Notes under the pieces: generated by a model
Told to the model about the DNA's origin: nothing
Database searches by the model: none
The model's input: the letters and a program-made list of their open reading frames with translations, nothing else
In this document: piece by piece, positions 9,085-17,958 of the stretch
How the letters are laid out: each line of letters opens with the position of its first letter
Position numbering within the stretch: position 1 is the stretch's first letter
Position numbers and translations under genes: made by a program
Source: Alloalcanivorax balearicus MACL04
GTDB lineage: Bacteria > Pseudomonadota > Gammaproteobacteria > Pseudomonadales > Alcanivoracaceae
Assembly: GCF_025532145.1 (NCBI RefSeq)
Contig: NZ_ARXS01000030.1
Coordinates: forward strand, 1 to 56,285
DNA: 56,285 bases
Direction of reading: 5' to 3'

Positions 9085-9930
9085 TCAGATGTCCTTTCCC
9101 GGATGCTCGGCGAACGGCAACGGAAACGCTGGTGTTTTTTCGAAGTAGCGCTGATAGATGCGCTCGCCCTCGCGGCGACTGGCATCCAGTAGCGGCGTCT
9201 TGTCGCTGAGCGCTTCCCGTAACGGCATGTCGGTGTAGATCCGTACGAAGCGCAGCACATCGCGCCGGGTCAGAAAAAAGCGGGCGGTGGAGAAATACAA
9301 GCCGCCCAGATCCTTGACCCGCCAGCGACGCGGCACCCGCCCGCGCACCTGGGAGCGGTGCAGGTCAATCAGATACAGCGGCGCGGTGGCATCGTGCGCG
9401 GCGGCGGCATCCCTGGGCATCAGGAAATGCCCCAGGTAGAAATCACGATGGTTCACACCGGCATCGTGCATGCGTTTGGCAATCTCCGCCACACGCCGGA
9501 TCAGCGCCCATTTAAAAGCCGCCGGCGGCGGGTTGTCGCGCCAGGTTTCGCCGAGCTCTTCCAGGCTCACGGTGTCCAGCAATTCCTCGGTGACCAGGAA
9601 ACTTTGCCGTGATGCCGGGTTAAGGCCGCGCTCGCCATAGCCGACGACGGTGAGCGTATCCAGCCCGGCTTCCGCCACCCGGCGAATGGCGCGCACTTCC
9701 GACATAGCGCCAAGGATCGGCAGTTTGGCCTGGGTCAGATTCTTGAGGATTTCACCCCAGCCGATGCCCCCATGGTACTTGAGAAAATAATGCCCGCGCC
9801 CGGTCTGGAAACGCAGTGTGCGGCGCCCCTCCCGTTCCCGGAACACCTCCCCCTGTTGGCGGGCGGCCTGCTCGAACGGGTCTTCGCCGCGCCAGGCCTC
9901 GGCCAGATCGTCACGCAGATACAGCGTCAT
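9085..9930 (-). CDS. waaP: LPS core heptose(I) kinase
   Basis: Phosphorylates O4 of the first heptose of the inner core, which strengthens outer-membrane packing; in P. aeruginosa the homologue is essential. It has 281 residues, slightly longer than the usual ~268. An ATP-binding lysine candidate is Lys51 (HYFLKYHGG). The catalytic loop is HRDFYLGHFL (His161-Asp163), and the metal-binding Asp189 lies in LYLIDLHRSQVR, the family hallmark. The ATG at 9930 forms an ATGA overlap with the end of waaG. Its order behind waaC and waaG matches the Pseudomonas core operon. Confidence 0.95.
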   Translation of the reverse strand: MTLYLRDDLAEAWRGEDPFEQAARQQGEVFREREGRRTLRFQTGRGHYFLKYHGGIGWGEILKNLTQAKLPILGAMSEVRAIRRVAEAGLDTLTVVGYGERGLNPASRQSFLVTEELLDTVSLEELGETWRDNPPPAAFKWALIRRVAEIAKRMHDAGVNHRDFYLGHFLMPRDAAAAHDATAPLYLIDLHRSQVRGRVPRRWRVKDLGGLYFSTARFFLTRRDVLRFVRIYTDMPLREALSDKTPLLDASRREGERIYQRYFEKTPAFPLPFAEHPGKDI

Positions 9931-11006
9931 GAAGACTTCCTTGGATGGCGTTCGATGGCGTCCACCGCGTGACGCACCAGATGGTAGATATCCGCGCTCT
10001 CGGCGAACGCCCTGCCACGCTGACGCCATTGGTCCCGTGACGTGGCCATCAGTGCCTTAACATCGGTGGCCGAGGGTTCGGCGCTGACCTTGCCCATGTT
10101 CGCCCGCTCGATATAGGGCGCGTAGCCGCAAACCGGGGTGGTCAGCACCGGCAAGCCGGCCACCGCCGCTTCCAGCAATACCGTGCCGGTATTCTCCGCA
10201 TAGGCGGGATGGACCAGCAGGTCCGCGCTCCACAGCCACTCCGCCACGTTATCCTGACCGCCCATGAAGTGCACACGGTCCCGCACCCCCAGACGGCGGG
10301 CACGGCGCAGGTAAGGCGCCGGGTTATCATCTCCCACCACATACAAAGGGATCCGCTCCGGCAAATCCGGCAGCAACGCGATGGCGCGATCCAATCCCTT
10401 GGTGCGAAAACCGGAACCGACGAACAGCAACATCGGCGTGTCCCCGGCCAGCCCCAGCCCGGCTCGCAGGCGTTGGCGGCAAGAGGCATAGTCTTCCGGC
10501 AGAATGCGGTCACGGCGGATGCCCGGCGGCAAATCCACGAAGCGCTCGCCGGCGGTGCCGTAGTGGCGTTGGTACAAGGCTCGCTGAGGCGGAGAAATAG
10601 AAAGGATCCGTGTGCCGACGTCCGCCCCGAACACCGCGGCTTCCTTGGCCAGTTTGTCGCGGTAGCGGGAAAGCCAGCGCCGCGCGCCCCGATAACGGGC
10701 CGCCAGGCAGCCATCGGCGGCGTAATACCAATCCAGTCCCGGCATTTTGTTGAAACCCACCACGCTGTCGAAGCCTTCCAGTCGGTCCCGCACCTGCCGG
10801 GCGAAGCGATCGTCGCGAACATGGTTCATGCCGTCGTGCACCGGCAAGGTTTCCACCGCCAGCCCCGGTTCCGGCTCACCGTGCCAAGCGCGGGTGAACA
10901 CTGTGACCTCCTGGCCCCGGGACTGTGCCTCCCGGGCGATGGCGAGCATGTCCCGCTGCAGGCCCCCATAGGGGAAATATTCAAACAACAGGAAGGCCAG
11001 CTTCAT
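9927..11006 (-). CDS. waaG: LPS core glycosyltransferase WaaG (GT4)
   Basis: Adds the first hexose (or hexosamine) of the outer core to heptose II from a UDP-sugar. It has 359 residues with a GT-B fold. The N-terminus KLAFLLFEYFPYGGLQRDML is characteristic of WaaG, and the C-terminal donor site has HPAYAENTGTVLLEAAVAGLP (E-x7-E pattern). The ATG at 11006 gives the standard N-terminus; the longer upstream frame is inside waaC. It overlaps waaC by four bases and waaP by four bases, so the three are translationally coupled. Confidence 0.94.
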   Translation of the reverse strand: MKLAFLLFEYFPYGGLQRDMLAIAREAQSRGQEVTVFTRAWHGEPEPGLAVETLPVHDGMNHVRDDRFARQVRDRLEGFDSVVGFNKMPGLDWYYAADGCLAARYRGARRWLSRYRDKLAKEAAVFGADVGTRILSISPPQRALYQRHYGTAGERFVDLPPGIRRDRILPEDYASCRQRLRAGLGLAGDTPMLLFVGSGFRTKGLDRAIALLPDLPERIPLYVVGDDNPAPYLRRARRLGVRDRVHFMGGQDNVAEWLWSADLLVHPAYAENTGTVLLEAAVAGLPVLTTPVCGYAPYIERANMGKVSAEPSATDVKALMATSRDQWRQRGRAFAESADIYHLVRHAVDAIERHPRKSS

Positions 11007-12034
11007 GGATCCGTGACCTCCAGCAGCCGCTGCCACACCCACTGCGGTTTGAGACTGCTGAAGCAGGGTGGCTCCACCCCTTTGCCGAGGCTGCCCCGAT
11101 AGGTGCATTTCTCTTGCACACAGGGCGCGCAGGGGAATTCCGCGCCCAGGGACTGGGCGCGGCTGCCCCAGACACCGGTCAGCCGCGGGTCGGTGGGGCC
11201 GTACAGCGCTACTCCGGGCATGCCGGTGGCGGCGGCCAGGTGAGCCAGTCCAGTGTCGACGGCAATGAAAGCATCCCAGCCGAGGAATCGTTCGGTGAGC
11301 GCCTCCAATGACAGACGCGGCAGCACTCGCGCGCCGGGCACGCCGCGAACCAGCCGTTCCGCCCGGCGTTTCTCGGCTTCATCGCCCCAGGGCAGGTGCA
11401 CACGGTGTCCGGCCTCATCGGCCCATTCGACCAGTTCGCGCCAGAACGCTTCGGGGTAGTGCTTGGTGGGCCAGGTGGTGCCGTGGCAAAACACCAGATT
11501 CGCTCCCGGAGTCAGTAGAGAGCGCGGCTCCTGTTGCCTGTGCAAACCGTAATCCGGGGCGCTGTCCGGTGTGGTGTAGCCGAACACGCGGGCGAACAAT
11601 TCCCGCACCCGGCTGACCGCGTGTCCGCCACGGGGAATGGGTAAAGGATGATCCAATACACGCGCCGACAAGGCCTCCCGGGCGGAGGTGCGATCAAGGC
11701 CGTACTTGGGCCCTCGCGCCAGCCGTGTCAGGAAAGCGCTCTTGATCAGTCCCTGGGCATCGATTACCGCATCGTATTCGGTAGCCTGAAGGCGTGCTCT
11801 GAAACCGCCCCATTCACCGCTGCGGCGAGCCCTCAAAGGGTGGCGGCGCCAGCGGCGCAAGGCACAGGGCAACACCTGCTCCACCGCCGGGTGCCGACCC
11901 GCCAGATCCGCAAAGGCTTCTTCCACCACCCAGTCCACACGCAATCCGGGCACCACCGCCTGGGCGTCGGTCAACGCCGGCAGGGTGTGGATAACGTCCC
12001 CCATGGACGAGGTTTTGATCAGCAGAACACGCAT
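11003..12034 (-). CDS. waaC: LPS heptosyltransferase I
   Basis: Transfers the first L-glycero-D-manno-heptose from ADP-heptose to Kdo2-lipid A. It is a 343-residue GT9 protein: N-terminal VLLIKTSSMGDVIHTLPAL, C-terminal VDTGLAHLAAATGMPGVALYGPT, then PCAPCVQEKC near the end. It shares the GT9 fold with waaF on the same strand. It uses the ADP-heptose made by HldE. A 91-base gap with no gene separates it from the InaA-like gene upstream. Confidence 0.95.
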   Translation of the reverse strand: MRVLLIKTSSMGDVIHTLPALTDAQAVVPGLRVDWVVEEAFADLAGRHPAVEQVLPCALRRWRRHPLRARRSGEWGGFRARLQATEYDAVIDAQGLIKSAFLTRLARGPKYGLDRTSAREALSARVLDHPLPIPRGGHAVSRVRELFARVFGYTTPDSAPDYGLHRQQEPRSLLTPGANLVFCHGTTWPTKHYPEAFWRELVEWADEAGHRVHLPWGDEAEKRRAERLVRGVPGARVLPRLSLEALTERFLGWDAFIAVDTGLAHLAAATGMPGVALYGPTDPRLTGVWGSRAQSLGAEFPCAPCVQEKCTYRGSLGKGVEPPCFSSLKPQWVWQRLLEVTDP

Positions 12035-12125
12035 GTGCTTCCTGGTATTAACAGTCGCCCGCCATCATAACGGCTGCTTGGGGCCGGTTCATGCTCTTTA
12101 CCGAAAAGATCGTGAACTTAGACCT

Positions 12126-12899
12126 TTAGCGATAGTGCAGTTTACGAGCCAGCCAGCGGGCGAGAATTTTGCCATCCTCGCTGAGATGGCCGGTGTCCAG
12201 GTAATACTTGAGAAACCGGAGTTGATCGCGGCGGCTGACATTTTTGCTGCGGCGCGCCAGGCTTTCCAAATCGCGGAACAGGTGCCGGAATCCGGTGAAC
12301 AGGTGGGTCTTTTCCAAATCGATGAAACGGACGTCGAACCGCTCCAGTGCCGGCCGCCAAGCCACGAAGACATGCTTGGGGTAGAGATTGCGATGGGCAA
12401 AGCCCCGCAGATGCATGAAACGCAGCGTCATTCCCACGTCTTCCAGCAAACGCCGACGTCGCGCCGCCGGCAGCGCCAGGATATCGATTTGATCGAGACT
12501 CTGGAAGCCGTCCAGTCCCAGGCTCACCAGGACATAATGCTCATCACCGTTGTCATCGACGAAGTGATCGAAAAACACCGGCCGCGCCACCGGCACACCC
12601 TTTTTCAAGCAGGCGGACAGCGCTCTGAATTCCGTTTCCAGGGTGGCCCGCCCCCGCAGAGGATGGCGCGGAGACCGCCGGCGCTGATTGCACTGGCATT
12701 TGATATAGAGGTTGTGACGCAACGCCGTGCCATCGTCCATTTGCAGACGATAGACGTGCATGCTGCCGCCATAGCGCAGGTTGGGTTCATCCATCAGTTC
12801 CTTGTCCGGCAACGCCAGCCAGGCAGCGGCGTGATCCAGGCGCCGGCTGATCAGCGCCGGACGCCAGTCCGGATCAATGTATTTCTGGGGTATACGCAC
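12126..12899 (-). CDS. InaA-like LPS kinase-fold protein
   Basis: A 257-residue protein of the InaA/WaaP-like superfamily. I chose the GTG at 12899 because AAGGAGG sits seven bases upstream and overlaps the end of waaF; longer frames run inside waaF. The catalytic loop reads HRNLYPKHVFV (His169-Asn171), with Asn where WaaP has the catalytic Asp. The metal-binding FIDLEKTH (Asp194) is kept. As I recall, InaA relatives often carry a similar N-x-LYPKH loop, so this may be a family trait rather than a mutation, but classical phosphotransfer is uncertain. In Pseudomonas the comparable genes follow waaP; here the gene sits between waaF and waaC. Confidence 0.8.
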   Translation of the reverse strand: MRIPQKYIDPDWRPALISRRLDHAAAWLALPDKELMDEPNLRYGGSMHVYRLQMDDGTALRHNLYIKCQCNQRRRSPRHPLRGRATLETEFRALSACLKKGVPVARPVFFDHFVDDNGDEHYVLVSLGLDGFQSLDQIDILALPAARRRRLLEDVGMTLRFMHLRGFAHRNLYPKHVFVAWRPALERFDVRFIDLEKTHLFTGFRHLFRDLESLARRSKNVSRRDQLRFLKYYLDTGHLSEDGKILARWLARKLHYR

Positions 12900-12901
12900 C
12901 C

Positions 12902-13945
12902 TCAATCCTCCTTGACGGCCAGGTCCTGCAAAGCGGAGATCACCCGCGCCGGTTCCAGCTGGCGCAAGCAATTGAGGTGACCCAGGGGGCATTCACGCTG
13001 GAAACAGGGACTGCAATCCAGTCCCAGACGCACCACCCGCACCGCCGATCCCAGTGGTGGAGTGAAGTCCGGAGAGGTGGAGCCGTAAACCGCCACCAGC
13101 GGACGGCCAAGGGCGGCGGCGATGTGCATCAGTCCCGAATCGTTGCTGACCACGGCATCAGTGGCGGACAGCAAATCCACCGCTTGTTCCAGGCTGGTGT
13201 TACCGGCCAGCAACTGTACCGACGACCGCTGCGCCCCGGGCAGCGCATCGCGAATGGCTTCCGCCACGGGCAGGTCCTTGCCGGAGCCGAAAATCCAGAC
13301 CTGGCCGCCGCGAGTACTGATCCAGTCCCGCGCCACCTCGGCGTAGTGGTATTCCGGCCAGCGCTTGGCCGGGCCGAACTCCGCACCGGGGCAAAGCCCG
13401 AGCACCGGCACATCCCGATTCAAACCGTGGGCCCGCAGTGCCTGCTCCAGGCTGTCCTCACTGACCACCAGATGCGGCGGAGTGATCGTCTCAAGCGGCG
13501 GCGGAGAGGCTTTGGGGGGCGATGCCAGGGCGACAAAGCGCTGCACCATCAAAGGATAGCGCTGCTTATCCAATACCCGGACGTCGTTGAGCAGGCCATG
13601 GCGCATCTCGCCACGCCACCCCGTGCGTACCGGCACCCGGGCCCAAAAGGGCACCAACGCGGACTTCAGAGAGTTGGGTAAAACGAAGCATTGATCGTAG
13701 CGACCACGCAAGGAGCGACCCAGCTTCCGGCGGGCAGCCAGTTTCAGATCGCCATGGTCGAACGGCAAATCGAGGGGGGCACGTACTTCCGGCATGCGCG
13801 ATAACAAGGGCCGGCACCAGGCTGGCGCCAGAACATCGATGGCGCAGTCCTGCTGCCGTTGCAATTCGGCGAACAGGGTCTGCGCCATCACCATATCACC
13901 CACCCACGAGGGGCCGACGACAAGGATGCGCTGGGATTCGGACAT
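12902..13945 (-). CDS. waaF: LPS heptosyltransferase II
   Basis: Adds the second heptose to the inner core from ADP-heptose. It is a 347-residue GT9 enzyme: ILVVGPSWVGDMVMAQTLF at the N-terminus, LCPGAEFGPAKRWP in the middle, SNDSGLMHIAAALGRPLVAVYGST and the closing SPCFQRECPLGHLNC. It leads the waa group on this strand, just downstream of ilvE (27-base gap containing GGCGTC-type short repeats). This ilvE-waaF order is the one found in Pseudomonas. Confidence 0.95.
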   Translation of the reverse strand: MSESQRILVVGPSWVGDMVMAQTLFAELQRQQDCAIDVLAPAWCRPLLSRMPEVRAPLDLPFDHGDLKLAARRKLGRSLRGRYDQCFVLPNSLKSALVPFWARVPVRTGWRGEMRHGLLNDVRVLDKQRYPLMVQRFVALASPPKASPPPLETITPPHLVVSEDSLEQALRAHGLNRDVPVLGLCPGAEFGPAKRWPEYHYAEVARDWISTRGGQVWIFGSGKDLPVAEAIRDALPGAQRSSVQLLAGNTSLEQAVDLLSATDAVVSNDSGLMHIAAALGRPLVAVYGSTSPDFTPPLGSAVRVVRLGLDCSPCFQRECPLGHLNCLRQLEPARVISALQDLAVKED

Positions 13946-13972
13946 CAGGCGTCAGGCGTCCGTCTTCGCGTC

Positions 13973-14896
13973 TCAGACCGCGAAGGTGAGCCAGTTCTGG
14001 TACTCGTCCAGCTTGCCGCGCACCAGATCGAAGTACACCGCCTGCAACTGCTCGGTGATCGGACCCCGCTTGCCTTCGCCGATGATACGGCCGTCCAGCT
14101 CACGGATCGGCGTCACCTCCGCCGCGGTGCCGGTGAAGAAGGCTTCGTCGGCGATGTAGAACTCGTCCCGGGTGAGACGCTTCTCACGGACCTTGTAGCC
14201 CCGTTCCTCGGCCAGTTGGATGATGGTCTTGCGGGTGATGCCGTCCAGACAGGAAGTCAGTTCCGGGGTGTACAGCACCTTGTCACGGATCAGGAACACG
14301 TTCTCACCGGAACCTTCGGCCACATAGCCTTCGTTATCCAGCAGCAGGGCTTCATCGGCACCACCGGAGAGGGCCTCGTTCAACGCCAGCATGGAGTTCA
14401 TGTAGCTGCCGGAAGACTTCGCCTTGCACATGGTGATGTTCACATGGTGGCGGGTGTAGCTGGAGGTACGCACCTTGATACCCAGCTCCAGCGCTTCCGG
14501 AGACATGTAGGACGGCCATTCCCAGGCGGCCACGGCAACATGCACATTAAGGCCGGCGGCGCGCAGGCCCATGCCTTCGCTTCCGTAGAACACCAGCGGA
14601 CGCAAATAAGCGTGGGGAAGCTTGTTTTCCCGGACCACGTCGATTTGCGCCTGGTTGATCACATCCTTGGCGTACGGCACCTTCATGTTGAGAATATGCG
14701 CGCTGTTGAAGAGCCGGTCCGTGTGCTCCCGCAGGCGGAAGATAGCCGGGCCCTTGTCGGTCTCGTAGGCCCGCACGCCTTCGAACACGCCCATGCCGTA
14801 ATGCAGGGAGTGCGTCAGCACGTGCACCTTGGCATCACGCCAGGGCACCAGTTTACCATCCAGCCAGATAACACCATCTCTATCAGCCATGGACAT
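13973..14896 (-). CDS. ilvE: branched-chain amino acid aminotransferase
   Basis: A PLP enzyme that interconverts leucine, isoleucine and valine with their 2-oxo acids using 2-oxoglutarate/glutamate. It has 307 residues and fold type IV. Recognisable stretches are HSLHYGMGVFEGVRAY, the PLP-lysine context CKAKSSGSYMNSMLA, EGSGENVF and FFTGTAAEVTPI. Three ATGs lie close together. I chose the second, giving MSMADRDG as in Pseudomonas IlvE, because GGGAG would be only one or two bases from the first. It lies 54 bases after glnE. Confidence 0.96.
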   Translation of the reverse strand: MSMADRDGVIWLDGKLVPWRDAKVHVLTHSLHYGMGVFEGVRAYETDKGPAIFRLREHTDRLFNSAHILNMKVPYAKDVINQAQIDVVRENKLPHAYLRPLVFYGSEGMGLRAAGLNVHVAVAAWEWPSYMSPEALELGIKVRTSSYTRHHVNITMCKAKSSGSYMNSMLALNEALSGGADEALLLDNEGYVAEGSGENVFLIRDKVLYTPELTSCLDGITRKTIIQLAEERGYKVREKRLTRDEFYIADEAFFTGTAAEVTPIRELDGRIIGEGKRGPITEQLQAVYFDLVRGKLDEYQNWLTFAV

Positions 14897-14950
14897 GGCG
14901 GTCATTCTCCCAGAACTATGACCCGTGGAAGCGTGCCTTGCCGGGCACGT

Positions 14951-17818
14951 CTATTCTTCGAGGTCGAACCATTGCTTCCAAATCGCACGAACCCCCTCCC
15001 GCAAATCACGGAATTCGGCATCGTCGACGATGGATTTCTCTTTGCGCAGCGAGGCGCGATGAGCCGCTGACCGGTAGGCCAGGTAGGCTTCCCTTAACAA
15101 TCCGGCGTCCTGCGCCGGCATCAGTTCCAGAGCGGCAAGTGTTTCCAGCAACCGCACATTATCGGTGAAGCGGGTCAGTTCACCGTGGGAGGAGGCCCAT
15201 CTGAGTACGCCATATTGCACCATAAATTCGATATCAACGATACCTCCAGGATCCTGCTTGAGGTGGAAATGGCCTTCCTTCCCCGATCCCAGGTGCGTCA
15301 CCATGCGTTCGCGCATGGCCAGAACATCATCACGCAGGCCCTGTGAATCACGCGGCTGGCACAGCACCTGATGACGAATCGCGTCGAACGCCTGGCGCGC
15401 CCGATTGCAACCGGCCACCACCCGGGCCCGCACCAGAGCCTGATGTTCCCAGGTCCAGGCATCCTGAGTCTGATACTTTTCGAACGCGGTCATGGCTGAC
15501 ACCAGCAAGCCGGACTTACCGCTGGGACGCAGCCGCATATCCACTTCGTAAAGCTGACCGCTCATGGTACGGGTGGACAGGATGTGAACGATGCGCTGCC
15601 CCAGGCGGGCGTAGAACTGCTCGTTGGAGACCGGTTTGTCACCGTCGGTATTACCGCCGGGGGCGGCATCGTGCAAGAACACCAGGTCCAGATCCGAGTT
15701 ATGGCCCAGTTCGATGCCGCCGAGCTTGCCGTAGCCCACCACCACGAAATCCGGATCGCAGGGTTGGCCACTGTCCCGGGACGGCTTGCCGTGGCGTTCC
15801 ACCAACGGCTCCCAGGCCAGCATCACCACCTGATTGAGAATGCTCTCCGCCAGCCAGGTGAGATAATCGCTCACCTTCATCAGCGGCAGCACCTGGGTCA
15901 CTTCGGACGCCGCCACCCTCAGCAAGTGAGCCTGCTTGAAGTTCCTCAGCACCTCCATCTGCTGCTCGAGGTCGTCCTCCGCCACTCTCAGCAATTGCTG
16001 GCGCAACTCATCGTCCAGCTCAGTCCGGGCGGGCGGCGAATACAACGTGCCCACGTCCAGCAACTCATCCAGCAACACCGGGTGGCGCGCCAGCCTTTCG
16101 GCGATCCAGGGGCTGGCGCCGGACAGTTTCACCAACTGGGTCAGGGCACCGGGATTTTCCACCAGCAGCGCGATGTAGGCACTGCGCCGCAGTACCGCTT
16201 CGATAAAGGCCACCAGCCGTGCCGCGGTGACCGCGCCGTGGCCCTGATAGCCCAGGCCCTCCAGCAGCAACGGCATCAACCGGTCGAGACGGTCGCGGCC
16301 GATACGCTGCATGTTCTCCACCGCCCGGCTCTCACGCAGCTCATGAATCAGATCGTGGACCTGCTCCGCCTCCTGAATGCCCATGTTCGCCAGGGTGGCG
16401 ATGGCCGCTTCGGGCTCCAGCCTCCCCTGCCAGACATCCACCAGATCCTGATCGCTCTGGCGCTCGTCGGATTCCTGTTCGGGATCGGCGATCACCTGGC
16501 TGAAGTGGAAGCGCACCCGTTCCCGGTGGCGGCGCAAGCTGCGTTCGAATACGCGCCGTGAGGAAAACCCCATGGCAAAGGTCAGCCGCTCCCAGCCGGC
16601 TTCGTCGTCGGGCAGACGCTGGGTTTGCCGGTCCGCCACCGCCTGCAGCCGGTGCTCCACATCACGCAGGAACACATAGGCGTCCCGCAATTCCTCCACC
16701 ACATCCTCGGGCAACAGACCCTGCTCGAGCAGCAGCGGCAGCACCTGGATCAGGTTGGGCTGGCGCAGCGCCGGTAACTGACCGCCACGGATCAACTGGA
16801 ATGCCTGAACGATGAATTCCACTTCACGAATACCGCCGGCGCCGAGCTTGACGTCCGCCTGCATCCCCTTGCGGTTCACTTCCCGCTCGATCAGGGATTT
16901 CATTTCGCGCAGAGACTGGAATGCGCCGTAATCGATGTAACGGCGATAGACAAAGGGGTTGAGGCGCTCCACCAGGCGGGCGCCGGCCTGCGGATCGCCC
17001 GCTACCGGGCGCATCTTGATCAGCGCGTAGCGTTCCCATTCCCGGCCCTGGGTTTCGTAGTAGCTTTCCATGGCGTCAAAGCCCACCGCCAGGGCACCGC
17101 TCTTGCCCCAGGGACGCAACCGCATGTCCACACGGAACACGAAACCGTCGGCGGTGGTCTGATCCAGCGCCTTGATCAGTTGCTGGCCGAGGCGCTGGAA
17201 AAACTGGTGGTAGCTGAGCGCACGCCGCTCGCCTTCCAGCTCGCCTTCATGTTCATAGGCGAAGATCAGATCGATGTCGGAGGACAGATTCAGTTCCCGC
17301 GCGCCCAGCTTGCCCATGGCGAACACCACCAGCTTCACCGGCTGCCCGTCCGGCCCCGTCGGTGTGCCCTCACGGGCCCGGGCCCAGTCGTAAAGCTGCT
17401 CCAGGGCGCAGGAAATCAGGGTATCGGCCAACAGGGACAGATCCGCCACGGTGCTGTGGTAGTCGCCCTGTCCGGCCAGATCCCGCCAGATGATGCGAGC
17501 CATATGGCGCTGCCGCAGCCGCCGCAGCACCTGTTTCAACTCATCCTCGCCGGCACAGGCGGCCACCGCCCGTTGCACCTGAGCAACCAGGGACATCGCG
17601 TCCAGACGCTGATTCAGGGAGTGTTCAAGCAACCAGGGCCCCAGCTCACCGTCACGAATGAAGTGTTCCGCCACGAAGTCGGAACCCGCCCAGACTTTGG
17701 GCAGATCGGCGAGCAGAGCGTCAGGCAGGGTATGGCCCGCCTCCTGAAACCGTTGCCAATGCTGGCCAACCAGCTGGGCAAGGTCATCGGGCAGGCCGGA
17801 ATAGTCCGGTTCTGTCAT
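14951..17818 (-). CDS. glnE: glutamine synthetase adenylyltransferase / deadenylase
   Basis: Adenylylates and, when signalled by PII, deadenylylates glutamine synthetase. It has 955 residues with two nucleotidyltransferase domains. The N-terminal (deadenylating) half contains LNLSSDIDLIFAYEHEGE, and the C-terminal (adenylylating) half contains IELGHNSDLDLVFLHD. The ATG at 17818 (MTEPDYSGL) was chosen over an upstream start that adds 17 non-conserved residues. Its target GlnA, with an intact adenylylation-site context, is encoded at 37775-39181. Confidence 0.96.
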   Translation of the reverse strand: MTEPDYSGLPDDLAQLVGQHWQRFQEAGHTLPDALLADLPKVWAGSDFVAEHFIRDGELGPWLLEHSLNQRLDAMSLVAQVQRAVAACAGEDELKQVLRRLRQRHMARIIWRDLAGQGDYHSTVADLSLLADTLISCALEQLYDWARAREGTPTGPDGQPVKLVVFAMGKLGARELNLSSDIDLIFAYEHEGELEGERRALSYHQFFQRLGQQLIKALDQTTADGFVFRVDMRLRPWGKSGALAVGFDAMESYYETQGREWERYALIKMRPVAGDPQAGARLVERLNPFVYRRYIDYGAFQSLREMKSLIEREVNRKGMQADVKLGAGGIREVEFIVQAFQLIRGGQLPALRQPNLIQVLPLLLEQGLLPEDVVEELRDAYVFLRDVEHRLQAVADRQTQRLPDDEAGWERLTFAMGFSSRRVFERSLRRHRERVRFHFSQVIADPEQESDERQSDQDLVDVWQGRLEPEAAIATLANMGIQEAEQVHDLIHELRESRAVENMQRIGRDRLDRLMPLLLEGLGYQGHGAVTAARLVAFIEAVLRRSAYIALLVENPGALTQLVKLSGASPWIAERLARHPVLLDELLDVGTLYSPPARTELDDELRQQLLRVAEDDLEQQMEVLRNFKQAHLLRVAASEVTQVLPLMKVSDYLTWLAESILNQVVMLAWEPLVERHGKPSRDSGQPCDPDFVVVGYGKLGGIELGHNSDLDLVFLHDAAPGGNTDGDKPVSNEQFYARLGQRIVHILSTRTMSGQLYEVDMRLRPSGKSGLLVSAMTAFEKYQTQDAWTWEHQALVRARVVAGCNRARQAFDAIRHQVLCQPRDSQGLRDDVLAMRERMVTHLGSGKEGHFHLKQDPGGIVDIEFMVQYGVLRWASSHGELTRFTDNVRLLETLAALELMPAQDAGLLREAYLAYRSAAHRASLRKEKSIVDDAEFRDLREGVRAIWKQWFDLEE

Positions 17819-17958
17819 GGGTGGTATTGTCCACGGCCTCGAAACATAACGAAAGACCAGGGACGACATACCGATGGTCGGTCACGGTGCTCCCCCGGGA
17901 TGCACCGGCCTCGTCCCCGCCCTCCTCCTCGGCCTGAATGCCATGCATCCCGACCAGG

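Noticed and set aside
10209-11102. 297-residue forward open frame opposite waaG
   Set aside because: It is an antisense shadow; waaG has full motifs and operon overlaps.
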